A stretch of DNA of 10,344 nucleotides from an uncultured Acidimicrobiales bacterium. Lineage in GTDB: Bacteria > Actinomycetota > Acidimicrobiia > Acidimicrobiales > Iamiaceae. The position numbers and the translations under genes are program-made. The notes beneath the pieces were generated by a model. That model was not told where the DNA came from. It saw nothing but the letters and a program-made list of their open reading frames with translations, and made no database searches. The number at the start of each line of letters is the position of its first letter. Within the stretch, counting starts at the first letter, position 1. Where the stretch lies: contig CALANQ010000512.1 in NCBI GenBank assembly GCA_937926025.1, positions 1 through 10,344 of the forward strand, in the 5' to 3' direction. Shown here one piece after another: positions 5,840 to 10,344 of the stretch.

Positions 5840-7231
5840 ATGACGGATGCACCCTGGCTCGGAGACGCTTGCTCGCTGGTGGAGGCCTTCCGGGCCAAGG
5901 AGCGCTCGCCGCTCGAGGAGCTCGAGGCCACCCTGGCGGCCATCAGCGCCAGCGAGCTGAACGCCTTCGTCCACGTCGACGAGGAGCGCGCCCGAGCGGT
6001 GGCGGCCACGGCCGATCCGTCGCTGCCCTTCGGCGGCGTGCCGCTCGGCATCAAGTCGCTGGACTCGGTGGAGGGGTGGCCGTACACCGAGGAGTCGCTC
6101 GTGTTCGCCGACCGGGTGGCGGACCACACCAGCACCCACATGACCCGGATCCTCGGCGCCGGCGGCATGGTGCCGGTCGGGCAGACCCTGGCCTCGGAGT
6201 TCGGCGGCCTCAACGTGTCGACCAACCGTCTGCACGGCACCTGCCACAACCCGTGGCAGCACGGACGGACCGCCGGCGGGTCGTCCGGCGGGTCGTCGGC
6301 TGCCGTGGCCGGCGGACTGGTCACCATCGCCAGCGGGGGCGACGGCGGCGGATCGATCCGCATCCCTGCCGCGTTCAACGGCCTCGTCGGCATGAAGGGC
6401 ACCGCCGGGCGGATCCCCCGAGGCCCGAGGACCCAGATCAACCCCATGACCGTCGTGGTCGGCTGCCAGGCCCGTTCGGTGCGCGACGTCGCCCGCTGGT
6501 ACGACGTCGCCACCGGCTACGACAGCCGGGACCCGTACTCCCTCCCCCGCATCGACGGCTGGGAGCGCGACCTCGGCTCGTTCGACCTGAAGGGCAAGCG
6601 CGTCGCCATCGCGCCCACCCTCGGTGCCGCCGTCGTGCGCGACGAGGTCCAGGAGCGGGTGGTCGCCGCCGCCGAGGCGCTGGCCCGGGACGCCGGGCTG
6701 GTGGTCGTGGACCTCGACGTCGCGCTCCCCACCATCGACGTCGCCTGGGCGCTGGGCAACCTGGCCGGGCTGTTCGAGGACCTGCGAGGCCGGTGGCCCG
6801 ACTGCAAGGACCAGCTCACGCCGTCCATCGCGTTCGGGCTCGAGTTCGCCGAGCACGCCGTGGACCTGGACTCCGTCGCCAAGGGCGACGTGAGCCGGAC
6901 CGAGGCCAACGAGGCCATGGCCGCACTGTTCGACGAGGTCGACTTCGTGATCTCCGCCACCAACCCCGACACCGCGTTCCCGGCGGAGGTGCTGATGAAC
7001 ACGCGCGTGGGTGACCAGAAGGTTGAGGCGGGCAACAACGGCGCCCTCACCATCCCCGCCAACATCACCGGGAACCCGTCGATCTCGATCCCGATCGAGC
7101 CCCTGGGCGGCCTCCCCGTCGGGATGCAGATCATGGGCCGCCACCACCAGGACCAGCTGCTGCTCGACCTTGCCGCCGTGGTCGAGCGCACGTGCCCCTG
7201 GCCCCTCGTGGCGCCGGGTGCGCCCTGCTGA
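5840..7231 (+). CDS. Amidase-signature family enzyme
   Basis: 463 residues, the normal length of amidase-signature (AS) enzymes. The Ser-cisSer-Lys triad is visible: K72 in P-L-G-I-K-S, the cis-Ser S149 in G-G-S-S-G-G-S (146-152), and the nucleophile S172 in G-G-G-S-I-R-I-P (169-176). The 23-residue gap from S149 to S172 fits the family. The usual G-T-D-T-G-G-S reads G-G-D-G-G-G-S, a mild departure next to the nucleophile. The C-terminal G-N-P-S-I-S-I-P and G-L-P-V-G-M-Q-I-M-G are also typical. AS enzymes hydrolyse amides (aliphatic, aryl, fatty-acid amides); GatA function is unlikely because no gatB or gatC is adjacent. The substrate is unknown. The ATG at 5840 is supported by TACAGT 8 nt upstream; a longer in-frame reading would run back through the Dabb gene. 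Confidence 0.9.
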   Translation: MTDAPWLGDACSLVEAFRAKERSPLEELEATLAAISASELNAFVHVDEERARAVAATADPSLPFGGVPLGIKSLDSVEGWPYTEESLVFADRVADHTSTHMTRILGAGGMVPVGQTLASEFGGLNVSTNRLHGTCHNPWQHGRTAGGSSGGSSAAVAGGLVTIASGGDGGGSIRIPAAFNGLVGMKGTAGRIPRGPRTQINPMTVVVGCQARSVRDVARWYDVATGYDSRDPYSLPRIDGWERDLGSFDLKGKRVAIAPTLGAAVVRDEVQERVVAAAEALARDAGLVVVDLDVALPTIDVAWALGNLAGLFEDLRGRWPDCKDQLTPSIAFGLEFAEHAVDLDSVAKGDVSRTEANEAMAALFDEVDFVISATNPDTAFPAEVLMNTRVGDQKVEAGNNGALTIPANITGNPSISIPIEPLGGLPVGMQIMGRHHQDQLLLDLAAVVERTCPWPLVAPGAPC

Positions 7232-7249
7232 CCCGGGTCGGGAACACCG

Positions 7250-7266
7250 AACGCCTGTACGGCGTT
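7250..7266 (+). terminator. hairpin after the amidase gene
   Basis: AACGCC-TGTAC-GGCGTT forms a 6-bp stem with a 5-nt loop 19 nt after the amidase stop. No T-tract follows, so terminator activity is uncertain. Confidence 0.35.
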
Positions 7267-7316
7267 GGACGAGGTGGAGGTCATCGATCCGCAGGTCAGC
7301 GGCCAGATCGGCTTCA

Positions 7317-7339
7317 CTGTCAGACCCCCTGCGGAGACT
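7317..7339 (+). promoter_or_regulatory. candidate RecA-NDp/PafBC-type DNA-damage promoter
   Basis: CTGTCAGAC at 7317-7325, then 8 nt, then GAGACT at 7334-7339, which ends 6 nt before the ATG at 7346. This follows the layout TTGTCAGTG-N8-TANNNT known for the LexA-independent, PafBC-controlled promoters of mycobacteria. The -10 keeps only the A at position 2 and T at position 6, so it is weak, as expected for an activator-dependent promoter. The match is by eye. Confidence 0.4.
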
Positions 7340-7345
7340 GTCTTC

Positions 7346-7495
7346 ATGGCACGACAGCTCACCCTCATCCCCGCCAGCAAGGACTGGCAGCTCGACTCCG
7401 ACACCAAGGAGACGGGTCGCCGCGGCGTCGCCGCCGCCCGCGCGGCACTCGCCGCCCACCGCCCCTCCGACGACGGCCGCAAGTCCGCCGCCTGA
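7346..7495 (+). CDS. Small conserved-looking hypothetical protein (49 aa)
   Basis: The protein begins MARQLTLIPASKDWQLD and continues with a K/R-rich helix (T-G-R-R-G-V-A-A-A-R-A-A-L) and a charged tail, R-P-S-D-D-G-R-K-S. It is basic and soluble, with no membrane segment. I do not recognise a named family, though the pattern of W-x-L-D followed by G-R-R-G-V resembles short uncharacterised actinobacterial proteins. The ATG at 7346 can be served either by GGAG at 7333-7336 (9-nt spacer) or as a leaderless start behind GAGACT. A TTG at 7265 in the same frame would extend it, but it would run through the proposed promoter and is unlikely. If the damage-type promoter is real, a role in stress response follows by inference only. 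Confidence 0.6.
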   Translation: MARQLTLIPASKDWQLDSDTKETGRRGVAAARAALAAHRPSDDGRKSAA

Positions 7496-7511
7496 CCCTC
7501 GGCCCCGCAAT

Positions 7512-7529
7512 CTTGACCGCGCGGTCAAG
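7512..7529. promoter_or_regulatory. 18-bp perfect palindrome, TetR-type operator candidate
   Basis: CTTGACCGCGCGGTCAAG is identical on both strands. TTGACC at 7513-7518 is itself a good -35 hexamer, 19 nt ahead of the -10 box TACGCT, so a bound dimer would block RNA polymerase. The TTGACCG-N2-CGGTCAA form is typical of TetR-family operators controlling fatty-acid and acyl-CoA genes in actinobacteria. The regulator is not encoded in this window. Confidence 0.7.
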
Positions 7530-7537
7530 TTCGGGTC

Positions 7538-7543
7538 TACGCT
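7538..7543 (+). promoter_or_regulatory. -10 box TACGCT, leaderless start of the thiolase gene
   Basis: TACGCT ends 6 nt before the ATG at 7550. It pairs with the TTGACC element at 7513-7518 at a 19-nt spacing, slightly longer than optimal. No Shine-Dalgarno sequence is visible. Confidence 0.6.
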
Positions 7544-7549
7544 GCACCC

Positions 7550-8722
7550 ATGCCTGAGGTCGTCATCGTCGAAGCCGTCCGCACCCCCGTCGGGAAGCGC
7601 AAGGGCGGATTGTCCACCGTCCACCCCGCCGACACCCTCGCCGCCGTCCAGCGGGCCGCGGTCGAGCGGGCGGGCATCGATCCCGCCGCCATCGGCCAGG
7701 TTGTGGCCGGCTGCGTGAGCCAGATCGGCGAGCAGGCGTTCGACATCGGTCGCACCGCCTGGCTGGCCGCCGGGCTCCCCCAGTCCGTAGCCGCCACCAC
7801 CGTCGACACCCAGTGCGGCTCCTCGCAGCAGGCCACCGGGCTCGCCACCGCCCTGGTCGGCGCCGGGGTGGTCGACACCGCCCTGGCCTGCGGGGTCGAG
7901 GCCATGAGCCGCGTGCCCATCGGCTCCAACGCCAAGGGCGACTACGGCCGGCCCATCCCCAAGTCCTACTTCGGCCAGTACGAGTTCACGTCCCAGTTCG
8001 AAGGGGCCGAGCGCATCGCCGAGAAGTGGGGCATCACCCGCGACGACGCCGACGCCTTCGGGCTCCGCTCCCAGGAGCTGGCCGCCCAGGCCTGGGCCGA
8101 GGGCCGCTTCGAGACCCAGATCGTGCCCATCGACGCCCCCGACGTCGACGCTGACGGCAAGCCCACGGGCACCTTCCACACCGTGTCCCGGGACGAAGGC
8201 CTCCGGGAGACCACGCTGGAGAAGCTCCAGTCCCTCAAGCCCGTCGCCCGCGAGGACGGCGTGCACACCGCCGGATCCTCGTCGCAGATCTCCGACGGTG
8301 CCGCCGCCCTCATCCTCATGACCCGCGAGCGGGCCGACGAGCTCGGCCTCAAGGCTCGGGCCCGGGTCGTCGACACCTGCCTGGTCGGCGTCGATCCGGT
8401 GCTCATGCTCACCGGCCCCATCGACGCCACCCGCCACCTGCTCGGCCGCACCGGGCTCAGCATCGACGACATGGACACGTTCGAGATCAACGAGGCCTTC
8501 GCCTCGGTGGTGCTGGCCTGGGCCAAGGAGCTCGACGTCGACATGGACAAGGTGAACCCGAACGGCGGCGCCATCGCCCTCGGCCACCCGCTCGGCGGCA
8601 CCGGCGCCGTCCTCCTGACCAAGGCGCTGCACGAGCTGGAGCGCACCGACGGCCGCTACGGCCTGGTCAGCATGTGCTGCGGCGGCGGCCTCGGCACCGG
8701 CACCATCATCGAGCGCCTCTAG
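7550..8722 (+). CDS. Thiolase, FadA5-like (acetyl-CoA C-acyltransferase)
   Basis: 390 residues, full thiolase length. The catalytic set is complete: nucleophile C89 in V-D-T-Q-C-G-S-S-Q-Q-A, the N-E-A-F motif, H346 in I-A-L-G-H-P-L-G-G-T-G, and C376 in M-C-C-G-G-G-L-G-T-G-T-I-I-E-R. As a degradative thiolase it would cleave 3-ketoacyl-CoA with CoA to acetyl-CoA and a shortened acyl-CoA in the last step of beta-oxidation. From memory, the ends (VIVEA-RTPVGKR, D-Q-CGS-QQA, TGTIIERL) resemble mycobacterial FadA5, the steroid side-chain thiolase. I infer a FadA5-like subfamily, but steroid specificity is not shown and no steroid genes are adjacent. The start is fixed by the -10 box 6 nt upstream. 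The palindrome over its -35 suggests repression relieved by an acyl-CoA-type ligand. Confidence 0.93.
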   Translation: MPEVVIVEAVRTPVGKRKGGLSTVHPADTLAAVQRAAVERAGIDPAAIGQVVAGCVSQIGEQAFDIGRTAWLAAGLPQSVAATTVDTQCGSSQQATGLATALVGAGVVDTALACGVEAMSRVPIGSNAKGDYGRPIPKSYFGQYEFTSQFEGAERIAEKWGITRDDADAFGLRSQELAAQAWAEGRFETQIVPIDAPDVDADGKPTGTFHTVSRDEGLRETTLEKLQSLKPVAREDGVHTAGSSSQISDGAAALILMTRERADELGLKARARVVDTCLVGVDPVLMLTGPIDATRHLLGRTGLSIDDMDTFEINEAFASVVLAWAKELDVDMDKVNPNGGAIALGHPLGGTGAVLLTKALHELERTDGRYGLVSMCCGGGLGTGTIIERL

Positions 8723-8748
8723 GACTCCCGCGCCTCCGGGCGCCCTTC

Positions 8749-8790
8749 GGCCGGGAGCACCGGCCCGCACCGCTCGCGGCGAAGCGCCGC
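8749..8790 (+). terminator. two consecutive GC hairpins after the thiolase gene
   Basis: GGCCGG-GAGCA-CCGGCC (8749-8765) and GCGGCG-AAG-CGCCGC (8776-8790) are perfect 6-bp stems in the 97-nt gap before the nuclease gene. Neither is followed by a T-tract. Tandem stems of this kind are plausible actinobacterial terminators. Confidence 0.4.
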
Positions 8791-8819
8791 CGATCAACCC
8801 CTCGTCGATCGGAAGCGCC

Positions 8820-9389
8820 ATGACCGCGCCCCTGCTCCCCCGTCCCCGCCCGCCTGCCCACCGACGGCGAGCCACCGCGCCGCTGGCACCGCTGGTGCTG
8901 GTGGCCGCACTCGTGTCGTGCGGTGCACCCGCACCGCCACGGGCCGCCCGTCTGCCCGACGGCACCCGTGGCCTGGCCGCCACCGTCACCCACGTGGTCG
9001 ACGGAGACACCGTCGACCTCGACCTGGGCGGTGCCACCGAGCGGGCCCGCCTCCTGGGCATCGACACGCCCGAGACGGTGAAGCCCGATGCACCGGTCGA
9101 CTGCTTCGGGCCGGAGGCCTCCGCCCGCACCAAGGTGCTGGTCCCGCCGGGCACCGACGTCCTCGTCCAGCGCGACCGCGAGCCGCGCGACCGCTACGGC
9201 CGCCTGCTGCTCTACGTGTGGCGCCGCAGCGACGGCCTCTTCGTGAACGAGGCGCTGGTGCGCGACGGGTTCGCCCGCACCCTGTTCATCGCGCCCAACA
9301 CCGCCCGCCGTCCGGCGCTCACGGCCGCGGCCGCCACCGCCCGGGCCAGCGGCGCCGGTCTGTGGTCCACCTGCCCGCCCGACGGATGA
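8820..9389 (+). CDS. Thermonuclease (SNase)-family lipoprotein
   Basis: 189 residues. The N-terminus has Arg-rich residues 15-17 after a proline-rich stretch, a hydrophobic core (PLAPLVLVAAL) and the lipobox L31-V-S-C34, so it is probably exported and lipid-anchored outside the membrane. The nuclease domain follows: D61-G-D63-T, R77-L-L-G-I-D82-T-P-E85, and D-R-Y-G-R128. These match D19/D21, R35, D40, E43 and R87 of staphylococcal nuclease with the same spacing, so calcium-dependent phosphodiester cleavage is expected. C95 and C185 could form a disulfide. Extracellular DNA or RNA degradation for nutrition is a reasonable inference. Unlike its neighbours it has no TANNNT box near the start; GGAAG at 8811-8815, 4 nt before the ATG, is a short-spaced ribosome-binding site candidate. 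Confidence 0.88.
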   Translation: MTAPLLPRPRPPAHRRRATAPLAPLVLVAALVSCGAPAPPRAARLPDGTRGLAATVTHVVDGDTVDLDLGGATERARLLGIDTPETVKPDAPVDCFGPEASARTKVLVPPGTDVLVQRDREPRDRYGRLLLYVWRRSDGLFVNEALVRDGFARTLFIAPNTARRPALTAAAATARASGAGLWSTCPPDG

Positions 9390-9396
9390 CCGGCGA

Positions 9397-9402
9397 TAGC
9401 GT
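9397..9402 (+). promoter_or_regulatory. -10 box TAGCGT, leaderless start of the ChbG-like gene
   Basis: TAGCGT ends 8 nt before the ATG at 9411, inside the 21-nt gap after the nuclease stop. It allows expression independent of the nuclease gene. Confidence 0.5.
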
Positions 9403-9410
9403 GCAGCCCG

Positions 9411-10247
9411 ATGACGGAGCTCTCCGAACGCCTGGGCCGCGGCGCCGATGCCCGGATCGTGATCATCAACGCCGATGGCCTCGGCCTGAGCCACGCGGCC
9501 AACGCCGCCAGCTTCGAAGCCCTGCGCGACGGCCTGGCCACCAGCGCCTCGATCATGGTCCCCGCCCCCTGGGCCCGCGAAGCCGCCTACCAGTACCGGG
9601 GCGAGGACATCGGCGTGCACCTCACCCTCAACGCCGCGGACGACCGCTACCGGTGGGGGCCCATCACGCACGCGCCCTCCCTGCTCGACGGCGACGGCGG
9701 CTTCCCCCGCACCGTCGACGACCTGTGGGACCACGCCGACCTCGACGAGGCCAGGCGGGAGCTCCGCGCCCAGGTCGAGCGAGCCATCCTGTGGGGCTTC
9801 GACGTCACCCACCTGGACTCGTACCTGGGCTCGCTCCAGCTCCGGCCCGAGTTCTTCGACATCTACCTGGACCTGGCGGTCGAGTTCGCCCTGCCCATCC
9901 GGCTGTCCGACGCCTCCACCGAGCGCGGCATCGGGTTCCCGTTCCGGAACCTGGCCGCCAGCGAGGGCGTGGTGTTCCCCGATCACTTCGTCGGCGTCGC
10001 GTCGGCGGGCAGCCGCCAGGCCATCGAGCAGGCGGTGGCCGAGCTGGAGCCCGGGGTCACCGAGCTGCACGTGCACCCGGCGCTCGACACGCCCGAGCAG
10101 CGGGCCTTCGACCCGTCGTGGTCCCAGCGGGTCGACGACCACCACCTGGTCTGCTTCGACACCCACCTGCCCGAGGTCCTGGCTCGGGCCGGGGTGGAGC
10201 GGGTGGGCTACCGCGCGCTGGAGGGAGCGCAGCGCACGGCCGGCTGA
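9411..10247 (+). CDS. ChbG/HpnK (YdjC)-family carbohydrate deacetylase-like protein
   Basis: 278 residues, normal for this family. Landmarks are the opening strand I-V-I-I-N20-A-D22-G-L-G-L-S (family form NADDFGLS), G-V-H70-L-T-L-N, T-H134-L-D-S-Y138, and E-L-H-V-H-P near the C-terminus. Family members deacetylate N-acetylated sugars such as chitooligosaccharides, or a hopanoid-linked sugar in HpnK, using a metal held by an Asp and two His. D22, H70 and H134 could be these ligands. Two common residues differ: the second Asp of NADD is Gly23, and the His after H-L-D-S is Tyr138. So activity and substrate are uncertain, although the fold assignment is solid. The gene follows the nuclease gene by 21 nt and has its own -10 box. 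Confidence 0.83.
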   Translation: MTELSERLGRGADARIVIINADGLGLSHAANAASFEALRDGLATSASIMVPAPWAREAAYQYRGEDIGVHLTLNAADDRYRWGPITHAPSLLDGDGGFPRTVDDLWDHADLDEARRELRAQVERAILWGFDVTHLDSYLGSLQLRPEFFDIYLDLAVEFALPIRLSDASTERGIGFPFRNLAASEGVVFPDHFVGVASAGSRQAIEQAVAELEPGVTELHVHPALDTPEQRAFDPSWSQRVDDHHLVCFDTHLPEVLARAGVERVGYRALEGAQRTAG

Positions 10248-10261
10248 ACCGCCTCGGTCAG
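10244..10261. terminator. hairpin between convergent stop codons
   Basis: CTGA(a)CCG-CCT-CGGTCAG forms a 7-bp stem with one bulged A. It contains the ChbG-like TGA (10245-10247) and the reverse-strand TGA at 10258-10260. This is the same arrangement as at 2750-2763. Confidence 0.3.
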
Positions 10262-10294
10262 TGCTCGACGTCCGCGGCCAGGGCGTCGCGGACC
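10258..10294 (-). CDS. 3' end of a convergent gene (last 11 codons), cut by adapter sequence
   Basis: Read on the minus strand from the adapter junction, the frame V-R-D-A-L-A-A-D-V-E-H-stop has G or C in every third position before TGA, like the real genes here. It also ends 10 nt from the ChbG-like stop. It is too short to assign a family, and the rest is lost because the sequence beyond 10294 is adapter. Confidence 0.4.
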
Positions 10295-10344
10295 AGATCG
10301 GAAGAGCACACGTCTGAACTCCAGTCACTTAGGCATCTCGTATG
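10295..10344 (+). other. Illumina TruSeq adapter contamination (not genomic)
   Basis: The segment begins AGATCGGAAGAGC, the universal TruSeq read-through start, and matches the rest of the index adapter through 10328. A six-base index TTAGGC follows (10329-10334; TruSeq index 3), then ATCTCGTATG of the flow-cell end. The reverse strand would translate as MTGVQTCALPIW, a well-known artefact peptide, so any minus-strand gene starting in this segment is spurious. Confidence 0.98.

Noticed and set aside
4670..7231. A single SDR-Dabb-amidase operon
   Set aside because: The genes are close and co-directional, but each has its own -10-like box at the leaderless distance, and the gaps (55 and 59 nt) hold possible hairpins. 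Independent transcription is at least as likely.
7265..7345. TTG-initiated extension of the small ORF
   Set aside because: It overlaps the amidase hairpin and the proposed promoter, and its sequence is less protein-like than the part after the ATG.
5825..9154. A 1109-codon open frame on the minus strand
   Set aside because: It lies opposite the amidase, thiolase and small ORF, is Gly/Ala/Val/His-rich low-complexity, and shows no family motif. It is a shadow of GC-rich coding sequence.
8706..10328. A 540-codon minus-strand frame starting in the adapter
   Set aside because: It begins with the artefact peptide MTGVQTCALPIW and otherwise runs antisense to the nuclease and ChbG-like genes.

Overview
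The window is very GC-rich (about 70% by eye), with third codon positions almost entirely G or C and GTG used alongside ATG as a start. Together with actinobacterial families (LLM-class F420-type oxidoreductase, FadA5-like thiolase, TolB-propeller plus DUF4214 protein) and many apparently leaderless starts with a TANNNT box 6-8 nt before the start codon, this points to a high-GC actinobacterium, plausibly Acidimicrobiia. That placement is an inference from gene content. No tRNA, rRNA, CRISPR array, transposase or phage gene was recognised.

Layout. (1) 3-1730: 3' part of a large secreted-type beta-propeller protein ending in a DUF4214 module; its start lies outside the window. (2) 1798-2754: an ATP-grasp-fold protein. 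(3) 2759-4605, minus strand: a two-gene unit of a TesB-like acyl-CoA thioesterase followed by an LLM-class flavin/F420 oxidoreductase with overlapping ATGA. (4) 4670-7231, plus strand: an atypical SDR without the catalytic Tyr/Lys, a small Dabb-domain protein and an amidase-signature enzyme, each with its own -10-like box. (5) 7346-7495: a 49-residue hypothetical protein behind a candidate PafBC/RecA-NDp-type DNA-damage promoter. (6) 7550-8722: a FadA5-like thiolase whose -35 region is covered by a perfect 18-bp palindrome. (7) 8820-9389: a thermonuclease-family lipoprotein. (8) 9411-10247: a ChbG/HpnK (YdjC)-family protein. (9) 10258-10294: probable last 11 codons of a convergent minus-strand gene.

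The last 50 bases (10295-10344) are not genomic. They match the Illumina TruSeq adapter with a six-base index (TTAGGC), so the right edge is an assembly artefact.

Functionally, the centre (thioesterase, F420-type oxidoreductase, SDR, amidase, thiolase) looks like scattered acyl-CoA/lipid or xenobiotic catabolism rather than one tight operon. The most informative signals are regulatory: a consistent leaderless promoter layout, a TetR-type operator candidate at the thiolase and a damage-type promoter at the small ORF. I saw no clear candidate for a wholly new multi-gene system; the best leads are the small ORF with its promoter and the atypical SDR.
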